A stretch of DNA of 64,000 nt from Nitrobacter vulgaris (lineage in GTDB: Bacteria > Pseudomonadota > Alphaproteobacteria > Rhizobiales > Xanthobacteraceae). Positions 45,625 through 54,341 of the stretch are shown one piece after another. Made by a program: the position numbers and the translations under genes. The stretch lies in contig NZ_MWPQ01000025.1 of the NCBI RefSeq assembly GCF_002028545.1, positions 83,910-147,909 of the forward strand, in the 5' to 3' direction. Position 1 is the first letter of the stretch, and each line of letters begins with the position of its first letter. The notes below the pieces were generated by a model, which had not been told where the DNA came from, made no database searches, and saw nothing but the letters and a program-made list of their open reading frames with translations.

Positions 45625-45640
45625 TGCGAGGTTCGTGCCA
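45625..45640 (-). promoter_or_regulatory. Sigma-54 promoter for flgI
   Basis: On the minus strand TGGCACGAACCTCGCA: a perfect -24 block TGGCACG and a -12 GC at the right spacing (GG-N10-GC; the -12 T is C). The predicted start is near 45613, 58 bases before the flgI ATG. Confidence 0.75.
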
Positions 45641-45753
45641 TCGCGGCGCATGGCATATAGTATTGATATCGTTGGAAGATCGATGTGGTGGATAAAGCTG
45701 CGCAGGCGGGAGGCGGTGGCGAAGTTGCCCGCGTCGGCAGAATTTGCCGGGCA

Positions 45754-45770
45754 TTCACGCTTCGTTAACC
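45754..45770. promoter_or_regulatory. CtrA-like site upstream of fliX
   Basis: TTCACGCTTCGTTAACC, one mismatch from TTAA-N7-TTAACC, followed by AT (TTAACCAT half-site). It lies 90 bases before the fliX ATG. fliX is a CtrA target in Caulobacter, which supports the call, but the match is imperfect. Confidence 0.5.
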
Positions 45771-45859
45771 ATAACGGCCCACGGTTCTCTTGCTGGAGTC
45801 ATCCGGTGCGCACTCCTTGACCGGCATGGCGCGCCATCAATATTCGGGCGAGATGATCG

Positions 45860-46273
45860 ATGCGAATTTACGGACCGAACGGCACAACGCCGGGAACGCA
45901 GGCCCCGTCCGCGCGGCGAACGGGCGGAAGCGAATTTTCTCTGCCGGACCCGGCCGCTACAATGGAAAGCAGGGCCGCGGCCGCGCCGAAAGCGCCTGCC
46001 ACCATCGATGCTTTGCTGGCGTTGCAGGGCGTCGAAGACGATCCGGCGGAGCGGCGCAAGCGCTCGGTACAGCGGGGCAGGGGCGCGCTGGACGTGCTCG
46101 ACGATCTTAAGATCGGGCTGCTTTCCGGCAACTTCGACGCGTCAACCGTGATCCGGCTGCGCACTGCCGCTGCCGAGCTGAAATCGTCCTCCGGCGATGC
46201 CGGTCTCGACGCGGTCCTGGCTGAAATTGAATTGCGCGTCGAGGTGGAACTGGCCAAGGCGGGGCAATTCTGA
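45860..46273 (+). CDS. fliX: Flagellar assembly regulator FliX
   Basis: A 137-residue FliX. In Caulobacter it couples completion of the early flagellar structure to activation of sigma-54 genes by FlbD. Marks are the start MRIYGPNGTT, the low-complexity Ala/Pro linker, and the conserved helix pair RGALDVLDDLKIGLLSG and AAELKSSSGDAGLDAVLAEI. It is divergent from flgI. FlbD itself is not in this window. Confidence 0.9.
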   Translation: MRIYGPNGTTPGTQAPSARRTGGSEFSLPDPAATMESRAAAAPKAPATIDALLALQGVEDDPAERRKRSVQRGRGALDVLDDLKIGLLSGNFDASTVIRLRTAAAELKSSSGDAGLDAVLAEIELRVEVELAKAGQF

Positions 46274-46484
46274 AAGCAGCCGGGACGCGATGGAACCCGT
46301 TGAAAAGATGGCCTCGATACGCTGCGCAGACCGGGGTTCCACATCGGGCAGAGGAAGCAGGAACGCGGAAGCCCCGAGCTGTCAAGGACGGGTTTTGGTG
46401 CGACGATATTGTCTGTCACAAACGGCCGCTATATAAGCTCCGCCGCAGCCGGACCGTCCGTCCGGTGCCTTGCACCGAGCAGGA

Positions 46485-46901
46485 ATGCATTTGGAAAAGT
46501 TGAAGAACTACAGGCCCTCCGAAAAAGAGCCTTTCATGAACGAGCGCCAGCGCGAATATTTTCGCGCCAAGTTGCTGGCATGGAAGGACGATATCCTCCG
46601 CGAATCGAAGGTTACGCTGCAGACTCTTCAGGAAGAGAACGTTAACCTTCCCGACCTCGCCGATCGCGCGTCCTCGGAAACCGACCGCGCCATCGAGCTG
46701 CGAGCCCGTGATCGGCAGCGAAAGCTGATCTCCAAGATTGACGCCGCCTTGCAGCGAATTGAAGACAATACCTATGGCTATTGTGAGGAAACGGGCGAGC
46801 CGATCTCGCTGAAGCGGCTCGAAGCGCGACCGATCGCGACGCTTTCTGTCGAAGCCCAGGAGCGCCACGAAAAGCGGGAAAAGATTTATCGGGACGAGTA
46901 G
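46485..46901 (+). CDS. dksA: RNA polymerase-binding transcription factor DksA
   Basis: A 138-residue DksA. The coiled-coil arm has DLADRASSETDRAIELRARDR (with the conserved DXXDXA-type tip). The zinc-finger region reads YCEETGEPISLKRLEARP then LSVEAQERHE: only the first of the four zinc cysteines remains, so it is the zinc-independent type common in alphaproteobacteria. With ppGpp it retunes transcription. ATG 46485 follows GAGCAGGA. Confidence 0.93.
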   Translation: MHLEKLKNYRPSEKEPFMNERQREYFRAKLLAWKDDILRESKVTLQTLQEENVNLPDLADRASSETDRAIELRARDRQRKLISKIDAALQRIEDNTYGYCEETGEPISLKRLEARPIATLSVEAQERHEKREKIYRDE

Positions 46902-46959
46902 GGCAGGCGGCGCCGATGCCTTGGCGGCGCGGGCCGCGGTATAGGCGTGAGTTCGCGAG

Positions 46960-47018
46960 CGAAGCATGTCCTGGTGTTCGACACGACAGTACCGGTTCGG
47001 CGCAAGAAAACGCGTCAG
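46960..47018. repeat. Degenerate family-A repeat
   Basis: Its right half is recognisable (ACCGGTTCGGCGCAAGAAAACGCGTCA); the left half has drifted (GCGAGCGAAG then unrelated). It is between dksA and the convergent patatin gene. Confidence 0.6.
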
Positions 47019-47053
47019 AATAATCGTTGGCGTGGCGGCTCGCCGGCAACGGC

Positions 47054-48958
47054 TTACCTGAACATCTCCCGCTGCGCGTCGGTCAGGCCGGCCAGCATCT
47101 GCCGGGCCTGGCTGTAGCCGGCGGCGACCATCTCGTCGAAGCGGTTCCAGTCCAGCAAGCGGCACTCGGGGACGCGCGGCTGAAACAATAGGTCGGTGAA
47201 CTTTCCCATCTCCTTTTGTTTGGAGATCGAAGTGATGAACGATGACCGCAGCATCGTCTCGGGCACGCTCGGCAGACGGTAACGCCGCTTCGCACGCGGT
47301 TTCAGTTTGTCGCGCAGCAAGGCGAGCGTTCCAGGAACGCAGTCAATGTCGAACACCTGCCCGCGATCGACCGAGAGATCGACGCCGATGATGCGACCGG
47401 CGCCGAGCCGCGCCATCACGTCGACCGGGAAATTGTTGAACGTGCTGCCATCATACATCATGTGCCCGCCGACGAAGACCGGCGGCAGCGCACCGGGTAT
47501 TGCGTAGCTTGCGCCGACGTTGCGGGTCAGGTCGCCTCGCAGCAGGACGGCTTCGCTACCGGCCGAAAAGTCTGACGCGATAGTGAAGAAGGTGGTCCAG
47601 CAATCCTCGCTGTCGATTGCGTCCCGGCCTGTGGCATCGCGCACGGCCTGCGTCATCGCGCTTCGCGTGCGCGCACCCTTGATCAGCGATACCAGCGGAA
47701 TGAAATTGTAGTCGCCGGTGACGTTGCCCCTCGGGTGTTCGAGGAACGCCTTCCGGACGGCGGCTGCGACTTCATCCGCGCTGCGCCCGAGCGCCAGTAC
47801 CATCCCCATGACCGCGCCGATTGAGCTGCCGCCAAGCATGTCGACGGGAATGCCCGCCTCTTCCAGCGCCTTGATGACGCCGAGATGAGCGAAACCGCGC
47901 GCGCCTCCGCCGGACAGCACAAGTCCGACACCGCGTCCGGATACGATGCGAGCGAGCCGACGCATGTCCGCGGGCAATTGCGGGCGAATGTGAAAGTGCC
48001 GCGCATCCGGCCGCGCGTTCAGCCAACGCGCCGTGCCGGTGGGAATTGTCGTATCGGCCTTGTGCAGCAGAACCAGTGTCTGTCGCGCGATCGAAATGGG
48101 AGCGGCGGGTGACAGGAAAGCCTGCTCGACAGCCGAGAGACCGGGATCGTGGCCGGCGTCGGCGAGCAGCAGCACCTCGTCGGCATGACGAAGGCAAAAC
48201 CGGGTCCATGCGGTGTCGCTTCCGTCGGCGGCAAGATACACGCCGCGGCTCTGAGCCTCGATTTCGTCGATATAGCCGGCAAGCGCATCGTTGCGCTGTT
48301 CAGACGAGGGGTCCCGAGCGATCCCGAAGTGTCTGGCGACGTCATCGGCGGTGACGACCGTCACCGACCCGGCCTTTGCGGCTTGCGCGTTACGCAGGCT
48401 TCGCGCAAAATCGGCGGCATCCGCCCCGGACGTGACCGGCAGGATGCAGATGTTCACTGGCACCAGCGGCGCTTGTCGCTCGCGCTCGCGAAATCGCCGG
48501 ATCACGACCCGCATCATCGACATTTCGATTTCCGGATGTTGCAGGATCGCGCGCTCGATCATAGCGCGCGTTACTTTGACCAGCAGCGTATCGCGCACCG
48601 CCAAGATGGTTGCCGAGCGTGGCTCGCCGGTGAACAGCGCGAGCTCGCCTATGGTTTCACCGCGCCCGATCTCGCCGAGAATTTTTCTCGCGCCGGAGTC
48701 TGTCTCGGAAAATGCGTGCAGCCGTCCCGACAGGACGAAGTACACGTCGTCACTGATGTCGCCTTGACGCAGCAGAATCTCGCCGGAGACGAGATCGACA
48801 TATTCGGCCTCGGACCGGATGGTGTTCAGGATCGCAGCGTTGTCGGACGCAAAGTAGTCGCGAAGCACGGTCTGGAGCAGCGCGTCGCGTTGCTGAAGAT
48901 CGGGATCGGGTTTTGGCGTCAATACCGCAACTCCTATTGGTTCGTTTAAGCATTGCAT
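47054..48958 (-). CDS. Cyclic-nucleotide-binding / patatin-like phospholipase protein
   Basis: About 634 residues. N-terminal cNMP-binding domain: VDLVSGEILLRQGDISDDVY and GRGETIGELALFTGEPRSATI (phosphate-binding cassette GELALF..RSA). A middle Rossmann-like region follows. Then comes a patatin domain from about residue 340 with LVLSGGGARGFAHLGV (oxyanion hole), GGSSIGAV (Ser nucleophile) and YDGSTFNNFPVDV (Asp). This is the NTE-like layout, predicting lysophospholipase or esterase activity controlled by a nucleotide. The start is uncertain: ATG 48958 chosen; GTG 48997 is an alternative. Confidence 0.87.
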   Translation of the reverse strand: MQCLNEPIGVAVLTPKPDPDLQQRDALLQTVLRDYFASDNAAILNTIRSEAEYVDLVSGEILLRQGDISDDVYFVLSGRLHAFSETDSGARKILGEIGRGETIGELALFTGEPRSATILAVRDTLLVKVTRAMIERAILQHPEIEMSMMRVVIRRFRERERQAPLVPVNICILPVTSGADAADFARSLRNAQAAKAGSVTVVTADDVARHFGIARDPSSEQRNDALAGYIDEIEAQSRGVYLAADGSDTAWTRFCLRHADEVLLLADAGHDPGLSAVEQAFLSPAAPISIARQTLVLLHKADTTIPTGTARWLNARPDARHFHIRPQLPADMRRLARIVSGRGVGLVLSGGGARGFAHLGVIKALEEAGIPVDMLGGSSIGAVMGMVLALGRSADEVAAAVRKAFLEHPRGNVTGDYNFIPLVSLIKGARTRSAMTQAVRDATGRDAIDSEDCWTTFFTIASDFSAGSEAVLLRGDLTRNVGASYAIPGALPPVFVGGHMMYDGSTFNNFPVDVMARLGAGRIIGVDLSVDRGQVFDIDCVPGTLALLRDKLKPRAKRRYRLPSVPETMLRSSFITSISKQKEMGKFTDLLFQPRVPECRLLDWNRFDEMVAAGYSQARQMLAGLTDAQREMFR

Positions 48959-49040
48959 TCCGTTGCGGCAAAAGCTCTGATTTTGACACTTGCCCACAGG
49001 GTTTGCGGCAACGTGAAGCGAATGTGGAATCCGCTCTCTA

Positions 49041-49136
49041 CAGTCCGATTCAACCGCGTTGAATCAAACTCTGTTTTATTCTTTCATTGAGCATGATCTT
49101 GTCCGAAAACCGGTGTCCACTTTCGGGATCATGCTC
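49041..49136. repeat. Family-B composite repeat, inverted orientation
   Basis: Tail first (CAGTCCGATTCAACC ... AAACTCTG), then the palindrome GAGCATGATCTTGTCC ... GGGATCATGCTC. It is the mirror orientation of the unit at 31157-31258 and confirms that the two parts travel together. Confidence 0.85.
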
Positions 49137-49277
49137 TAACGTCGCGCGCGTGACGCGCTGCGGCGAACCCAATCCCGTCCTTTCCCCGGCTTGACCCCGA
49201 GGACTTAACCTTCGAACCCCTTTTTACTACGCGCAGCGAGCGGGTCGCATGCGGGGTGGCCGAACCTTCGCTCTGTT

Positions 49278-49565
49278 CTAGTCGCGCCCGACCCTGCCGG
49301 GAAATCCCGGCGTGGTTGGGCTGTCGCCACTCAGGCCGCTTGGCACGGCGCCTGTGCCGATAGTTCCAGGCCACGTTGTGTTCGGCACGCCCGGCAGATT
49401 GCCCCCGCCGATGCTGAGGCGCGGTGAGGGCGCCGGCATCACGATAATGGGCGCTGAAGGCATAAGCGTGTAGACAGGGCGGTGCCGGTGGCGCGCCTGT
49501 GCCGTGTCGGACAAGCCGATCAGGCAGGCGGCAACGACAAGCAGGATTCGGACGGCGAGGGTCAT
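49278..49565 (-). CDS. Small secreted Pro/Gly-rich protein
   Basis: A 95-residue protein with a clear signal peptide (MTLAVRILLVVAACLIGLSDTAQA) and a mature part with a HRHRP cluster followed by Pro/Gly/Ser/Thr-rich sequence. No known domain. ATG 49565 has GGAGCG six bases upstream; the longer frame has no support. It lies downstream of flgH on the same strand. Confidence 0.65.
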   Translation of the reverse strand: MTLAVRILLVVAACLIGLSDTAQARHRHRPVYTLMPSAPIIVMPAPSPRLSIGGGNLPGVPNTTWPGTIGTGAVPSGLSGDSPTTPGFPGRVGRD

Positions 49566-49822
49566 TGGACGCTCCGGCAGTCTCGACTTGCGGAATGTCA
49601 CGGATATATAGCCATCGCAAGTGCGACGCACAGACCAAGGGGTCATTAAAAATTCGCTGCTCATCAGCGAACGAACAAGGCCTGCTCTCTGTTCTCGAAG
49701 ATAGACACGGCCTCCGGCAGGGGAGCCGCCGGAGGCCGCATCCCCCGAACGATGCATGGCATCGCCGGGGTCGTCGCCGTCTCGCGCCTGGGATCGCGAT
49801 CCGGTGGGGAGCTCTCGAGAAT

Positions 49823-50581
49823 CTAGAACGGCAGCAGCACGTCCATCACCTGTTGACCGTAGCGCGGCTGCTGGACATCGCTGATCTGGCCGCGGCCGCC
49901 GTAGGCGATGCGGGCCTGCGCGATCTTGCTTGAATCGATAGTGTTGTCGCTCTGGATATCCTCAGGTCGCACGATGCCGGCGACGATCAATTCGCGGATT
50001 TCGTTGTTGACGCGGATTTCCTGCTTGCCTTCGACCACGAGATTGCCGTTCGGCAGCAGTTGCGTCACGACCGCGGCGACGCTGGTCTGCAAGTTCTCCT
50101 GACGTTGGACCGAGCCCTTGCCGTCGCTCAGCGAGGTGGAGTCGGTGGTCAGGATACGGCCAGGCAGGACCGCGGTTGCTGGATTGCCGATGGTTTTGCT
50201 GCCAATGAAATCGGTGATGCCGGAATCTTCCTTGCTGGTGCGGCTGCGCTGGGTCTGGTTGGCGATGTTGGCCTTGTCGGTGAAGTTCACGGTCACAGTC
50301 AGAAGGTCGCCGACCCGCGCCGCGCGCTGATCCCTGAAGAACGCGCGCGAGCCGTTCCGCCACAGCGAGTTGGCGTTGTAGGACACCGTCTCCGGTTTTG
50401 GCATCGGCATCTGCACGGGTTTGTAGCCCGGCTGCGTCGTCGGATTGTCGATCGCGGTCAGCTTGGGTGACTCGCCGATCTGCGAAAGGCGATCGATGGA
50501 CGAGCATCCGCTGGCGAGGCCGGCGGCCGCTAGCAATGAGCCGGTTAGGACGATGCGGTTGATGCGCGCGAACTTCAACAT
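49823..50581 (-). CDS. flgH: Flagellar L-ring protein FlgH
   Basis: A 252-residue outer-membrane lipoprotein ring subunit. The lipobox LASGC is at the end of the signal peptide (Cys near residue 26). Marks are NSLWRNGSRAFFRDQRAARVGDLL and LPNGNLVVEGKQEIRVNNE, with RVGDLLTV. It starts six bases after the flgA stop and forms the end of the flgF-flgG-flgA-flgH operon. Confidence 0.96.
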   Translation of the reverse strand: MLKFARINRIVLTGSLLAAAGLASGCSSIDRLSQIGESPKLTAIDNPTTQPGYKPVQMPMPKPETVSYNANSLWRNGSRAFFRDQRAARVGDLLTVTVNFTDKANIANQTQRSRTSKEDSGITDFIGSKTIGNPATAVLPGRILTTDSTSLSDGKGSVQRQENLQTSVAAVVTQLLPNGNLVVEGKQEIRVNNEIRELIVAGIVRPEDIQSDNTIDSSKIAQARIAYGGRGQISDVQQPRYGQQVMDVLLPF

Positions 50582-50586
50582 GAACG

Positions 50587-51690
50587 TTACTCGGCTTTTG
50601 AAGATGTGGGCGTGCCGCTCTGGGCGGAGACGGGGGCTGTTGCCGCTGCCGCCGGCTCGGCGCTCGCCAGCTTGCGGGGCGCAACCGGCGTGATGGGAGA
50701 CACCGACACCTGACCTCGCCCGACCACCACGCCGGACACGGTGCGCTTCGATTGCAGGTTGAGAACAGTGACGATGTCCCCCTCGGTGCCGGCTTCGGTC
50801 GCCTGGCCGCGCACGGTGAGATAAATTCCCGCGGCCTGGTAGATCAGGGTCACCGCCTCGTCGCGTTGCACAAGGTCTGGTCTGGTCAGGTCGGCGCCGT
50901 GCAGCGCCTGACCGGCGCGCATCTGCCGCCGCATCTGCATCCCGACGGCGTGGTCGCGGCTCGCGGCATCGTGGCCGACCTCGGCCTTGGGGCGACGCTC
51001 CATGACGATGTCGGAAAATTTCAGCTGGGCGTTACGGTCCACGTCGCGAGCCAGCACCGCGGCCTCGACAGTCTCGACGGCGACTCCGGTGAAGCGGAGG
51101 CGGGCCGGTGCGGCGCCGGAGTCGTTGCCGACCTCGAGCGTGACGTCGAAGCGACCATTGCGCGGGTCGAACCGGGTTACCATCGGATTGATGGCGCCGT
51201 TGTTAGCGGCATCGAGATGGATTGCCGTAAAGTCTTTATCGAAGGTCAGCTGCAGGTTCTTGGCGTCGCCAAGTCCATTGCGGTGTTCGAGCGCGACCGC
51301 GATCCGCAATTCGACGTCGTCCGGTTCGAGGGTGCGCGCGAGCCGTGTCACCGCGACGTTGCGGATGCCGTGAGTCTCGACGCCGATCACCTGATGCGCG
51401 CGGAGAACGTCGAGCACCTGGGTAGCCAACAGGCTGCCCGTGGTGCCGGGGTTGGGAGAGCGGTAGATCGCAACCTGCGCTGCGTCACCGGCGTTATCGA
51501 CAAGGTCGCCGATTCTCACCACCTCGTCCGTAATGTCGACATGGCCGCGAAGCACAGGAGCCGGAAGGGCGGCCGCGGTCTGGATCGTGCTCGCCAGGAC
51601 GATGCGGCGCGGAGCCACGTCATTGCCGGCCAGCGCCGGAATGGACGCCGCCAGCAGCGCGCCAGCGATGAGAAAGGAGCGGACGGCCAT
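50587..51690 (-). CDS. flgA: Flagellar P-ring assembly chaperone FlgA
   Basis: A 367-residue periplasmic FlgA, with signal peptide (VRSFLIAGALLAASIPALA). The C-terminal part carries the SAF-like and beta domains (VLARDVDRNAQLKFSDIV ... VTLIYQAAGIYLTVRGQA ... GDIVTVLNLQSKRTVSGVV). At 367 residues it is longer than the enterobacterial form (about 220), as in other alphaproteobacteria. ATG 51690 has GAGAGG upstream. A family-B repeat separates it from flgG. Confidence 0.92.
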   Translation of the reverse strand: MAVRSFLIAGALLAASIPALAGNDVAPRRIVLASTIQTAAALPAPVLRGHVDITDEVVRIGDLVDNAGDAAQVAIYRSPNPGTTGSLLATQVLDVLRAHQVIGVETHGIRNVAVTRLARTLEPDDVELRIAVALEHRNGLGDAKNLQLTFDKDFTAIHLDAANNGAINPMVTRFDPRNGRFDVTLEVGNDSGAAPARLRFTGVAVETVEAAVLARDVDRNAQLKFSDIVMERRPKAEVGHDAASRDHAVGMQMRRQMRAGQALHGADLTRPDLVQRDEAVTLIYQAAGIYLTVRGQATEAGTEGDIVTVLNLQSKRTVSGVVVGRGQVSVSPITPVAPRKLASAEPAAAATAPVSAQSGTPTSSKAE

Positions 51691-51714
51691 GATCAGCCTC
51701 TCTTCTTTTTGACC

Positions 51715-51763
51715 GAGCATGATCTTATCCGAAAACCGGTTTCCACTTTTCGGGATCATGCTC
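51715..51763. repeat. Palindromic repeat, family B, inside the flgFGAH operon
   Basis: GAGCATGATCTTATCC ... GGGATCATGCTC, ending at the flgG stop. The hairpin lies between two genes that are normally co-transcribed, so it may attenuate or process the message. Confidence 0.88.
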
Positions 51764-52551
51764 TAGCGGAACAGCGCGGCTGCGGATTGCAGCATCTGGT
51801 CGGCGGCGCTGACGACTTTGGCGTTCATCTCGTAGGCGCGTTGTGCGGCGATCAGATCGGAGATTTCAGAGACCACCTCGACATTGGCCTGCTCAAGGTT
51901 CGACTGCTGCATGTCGCCGAAGCCGTCGATGTTTGCGATGCCGTCCTGGAACGGACCGGAGGCGGGCGTCTCCTTGAAGTTGTTGTCGCCGACCGGCTGC
52001 AGGCCCGCCTTGTTGATGAAGCGGGTCAGGCCGATCTGGCCAAGCACCGTCGGAGTGGTCTGCCCCGGCAGCGTCACCGAGACCTGGCCCTGCGCGTTGA
52101 TGGTAATGCCAGCGGAGTTTTGGGGAATTGTGATCGTCGGCTGCACCGGATTGCCCTGCGCATTGACGATGCGACCCTGGTTGTCCATCTGGAACGTGCC
52201 GTCGCGAGTATACTGAAAGGTACCGTCCGGCATCTGGATCTTGAAGAAGCCTTCACCGCGAATGGCGATGTCGAGATCGTTGCCGGTCTGCGACAGCGTG
52301 CCTTGACTCATCTGCCGCGGCGTTCCGACTGTTTTCACGCCGCCGCCGAGATCGATGCCCACGGGCAATATGGTTCCCTGAGCTGATGCCTGCGCGCCGA
52401 CGCGGCGGACGTGGTCGTAGATGAGGTCTTGAAACGCGGCCCGTTGCTTTTTGTAACCGGTGGTGCGCAGGTTCGCGATATTGTTGGAGATGACCTGAAC
52501 GTTTAGTTCTTGAGCCGCCATTCCGGTTGCTGCGGTATAGAGAGCACGCAT
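51763..52551 (-). CDS. flgG: Flagellar distal rod protein FlgG
   Basis: A 262-residue rod subunit. N-terminal MRALYTAATGMAAQELNVQVISNNIANLRTTGYKK motif (shown here in parts: MRALYTAATGMAAQ, NNIANLRTTGYKK); FQDLIYDHVRR and the C-terminal EMNAKVVSAADQMLQSAAAL are typical. Its ATG follows AAGGAAA, 12 bases after flgF. Confidence 0.97.
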   Translation of the reverse strand: MRALYTAATGMAAQELNVQVISNNIANLRTTGYKKQRAAFQDLIYDHVRRVGAQASAQGTILPVGIDLGGGVKTVGTPRQMSQGTLSQTGNDLDIAIRGEGFFKIQMPDGTFQYTRDGTFQMDNQGRIVNAQGNPVQPTITIPQNSAGITINAQGQVSVTLPGQTTPTVLGQIGLTRFINKAGLQPVGDNNFKETPASGPFQDGIANIDGFGDMQQSNLEQANVEVVSEISDLIAAQRAYEMNAKVVSAADQMLQSAAALFR

Positions 52552-52563
52552 GATATGGTTTCC

Positions 52564-53331
52564 TTATGCCGGAACGTCGGCGAGTTTTTCGATGGCGGAT
52601 CGTTGCAGATCGGTTTGCTGCTGCAACAGCGTCGCCATCTGCGTGTAGGCGCGGGACACCTCGACCATGCGGCTCATCTCGGTCACCGCATTGACGTTGG
52701 AGCGCTCAATGAAGCCCTGATGGACTTGCGCATTCGTATCCGGCTGAGCGGAATTGCCTGCGCCCGCGGCGTAGAGGTTGGATCCCTCCTTGATCAGCTT
52801 TTGGGGTTGCGGGAAGGAGACTAGCCGCAGCGTGCCGCGGATCGAGTTGGTCGTGTTGTTGATGCCCTCGATCACGGTCACGGTGCCGTCGGCGGAAATC
52901 GTAATGTCACGGTCGGTTTGCTGGAACCTGATCGGGCCATTGGAGCCGAGCACCGGAAAGCCCGATGCCGTTACCAGTTGTCCCTGTGAATTGAGCTGTA
53001 ATCCGCCGTCGCGGGTGTAGCGCTCGCCGTTCGGCGTCTGCACCACCAGAAACGCCTTGCCGTCGATGGCGACATCGAGTGGGCTCTTGGTCTGCTCGGT
53101 CGGGCCGCCGGCGAAGTCGTGGAAGGTGGCGCGGTCCTGGACAAAGCTTAAGCGGCGGTCGCGGCCGACGAAGTTGTCTTCGTGCGCTCCCGGCATCAGG
53201 TATTCCTCGAACAGCGAGCGGTCGGCCTTGTAACCGTTGGTGTTGACGTTCGCGACGTTGTTCGCAATGACGTCTATCCGCCGTTCGAGCATCATCTGCC
53301 GCGACAGTCCGATGAGGAGCGTATTCTCCAT
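52564..53331 (-). CDS. flgF: Flagellar proximal rod protein FlgF
   Basis: A 255-residue rod subunit: ENTLLIGLSRQMMLERRID, NNVANVNTNGYKADRSLFEE and the C-terminal VNAVTEMSRMVEVSRAYTQM are family marks. It is the first gene of the flgF-flgG-flgA-flgH set. The ATG follows GGGGAG, and a sigma-54 element lies about 110 bases upstream. Confidence 0.95.
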   Translation of the reverse strand: MENTLLIGLSRQMMLERRIDVIANNVANVNTNGYKADRSLFEEYLMPGAHEDNFVGRDRRLSFVQDRATFHDFAGGPTEQTKSPLDVAIDGKAFLVVQTPNGERYTRDGGLQLNSQGQLVTASGFPVLGSNGPIRFQQTDRDITISADGTVTVIEGINNTTNSIRGTLRLVSFPQPQKLIKEGSNLYAAGAGNSAQPDTNAQVHQGFIERSNVNAVTEMSRMVEVSRAYTQMATLLQQQTDLQRSAIEKLADVPA

Positions 53332-53438
53332 CGGTGGTTCTCCCCTTGAGGATCCGTGTGAAGAAAGCCCTCCCAGGCCGCGACACCGGATCGATCGAAC
53401 CTCGAGGCTCTCCCAAGCCTGCGGTTCAAGAAAGGGAT

Positions 53439-53454
53439 AGCGAAAGCCGTGCCA
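53439..53454 (-). promoter_or_regulatory. Sigma-54 promoter for flgF operon
   Basis: On the minus strand TGGCACGGCTTTCGCT: perfect -24 block TGGCACG and GC at -12 with GG-N10-GC spacing. The predicted start is near 53427, 96 bases before flgF. Confidence 0.75.
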
Positions 53455-53515
53455 GCTTCAGAAGCGATGGATTATCAGTCGTTTATTGAAATCTACCCCC
53501 TGGGAGACCCGGTAA

Positions 53516-53532
53516 TTAAGGCCCTGTTGACC
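53516..53532. promoter_or_regulatory. CtrA-like site, one mismatch
   Basis: TTAAGGCCCTGTTGACC: TTAA-N7-TTGACC, followed by AT, i.e. one change from TTAACC. A second half-site TTAACCAT lies 50 bases downstream (53582-53589). Their location between flgF and fliL fits control of fliL, whose promoter lacks a sigma-54 element. Confidence 0.4.
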
Positions 53533-53849
53533 ATATCGGCCCGGCAAAATCTTCCTAGTTATGGTTAAAAGAAAGGTTCCGTTAACCATTGCGTACCTAG
53601 TGTGGCAGCCCAGAAGTTCTCCGCATTTTCGCCACTACCTCGAAAGCGAACTTCTGACCAAAACACACCAGAATGGATGCTGGTGAACGTCGAATTCGAA
53701 GTTCGCAGGCCGTTGCGGGAGCGACGAGCTTCGGGTCCGGGCACGAGTGTCAAGGCAATAGGGCGCGTGTGCGCCGGCGGCATCTGTTCTGCGTATCCAG
53801 CCTGCTCGGCAGCACTCGGACCGACCCTGGGTGAAAGGGCGAGCTGACG

Positions 53850-54341
53850 ATGGCTGAGAATGATCAGGCTGAGAAAGCGGCAGATCGAGACGCGCCGCCG
53901 GGCAAGAAAAGGTTCAAGCTGATTGTCGCGGTCGGCGCCGTGCTGCTGATTCTCGTCACCGGCGGCAGCATCTGGTTCTTTTTATTCCGCCATCACGATG
54001 GCGAGCAGCTTGCCGAAGCGCCACCGCCGAAGCCGCCGGCCTTCGTCGACATACCGGACATGCTGGTCAACCTGGTCGGCGCGCCCGGAGAGCGGGTGCA
54101 ATATCTGAAAGTGAAGGTCGTTCTTGAGGTGAAGGAGGAGCCGCAGGTCGAGAAGATCAAGCCGGCGCTGCCCCGGGTCACCGATCTGTTTCAGACTTAT
54201 ATGCGCGAACTGCGTCCAAGTGATCTCAACGGTTCAGCCGGGTTATTCCGCCTGAAGGAAGAACTGACCAAACGGGTGAATGCTGTGATCTCGCCTGATC
54301 ATGTCAATGCGGTGCTGTTCAAGGAAGTCGTCATCCAGTGA
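53850..54341 (+). CDS. fliL: Flagellar basal body-associated protein FliL
   Basis: A 163-residue single-pass membrane protein: a charged cytoplasmic N-terminus, a membrane helix at about residues 24-46 (LIVAVGAVLLILVTGGSIWF), and a periplasmic domain with VQYLKVKVVLEVKEEPQVEK and SPDHVNAVLFKEVVIQ. It supports the stator ring. Start ATG follows AAGGGCGAG. First gene of fliL-fliM-DUF6468-motE. Confidence 0.94.
   Translation: MAENDQAEKAADRDAPPGKKRFKLIVAVGAVLLILVTGGSIWFFLFRHHDGEQLAEAPPPKPPAFVDIPDMLVNLVGAPGERVQYLKVKVVLEVKEEPQVEKIKPALPRVTDLFQTYMRELRPSDLNGSAGLFRLKEELTKRVNAVISPDHVNAVLFKEVVIQ

Larger units (their letters stand above)
45556..45859. other. Divergent region between flgI and fliX
   Basis: 304 bases with a sigma-54 element facing flgI (45625-45640) and a CtrA-like site (45754-45770) nearer fliX. 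No gene is supported. Confidence 0.65.
53332..53849. other. Divergent region between flgF and fliL
   Basis: 518 bases. The flgF side carries the sigma-54 element 53439-53454. The middle has the CtrA-like 53516-53532 site and a TTAACCAT half-site at 53582-53589. The fliL-proximal ~250 bases show no supported gene. Confidence 0.6.
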
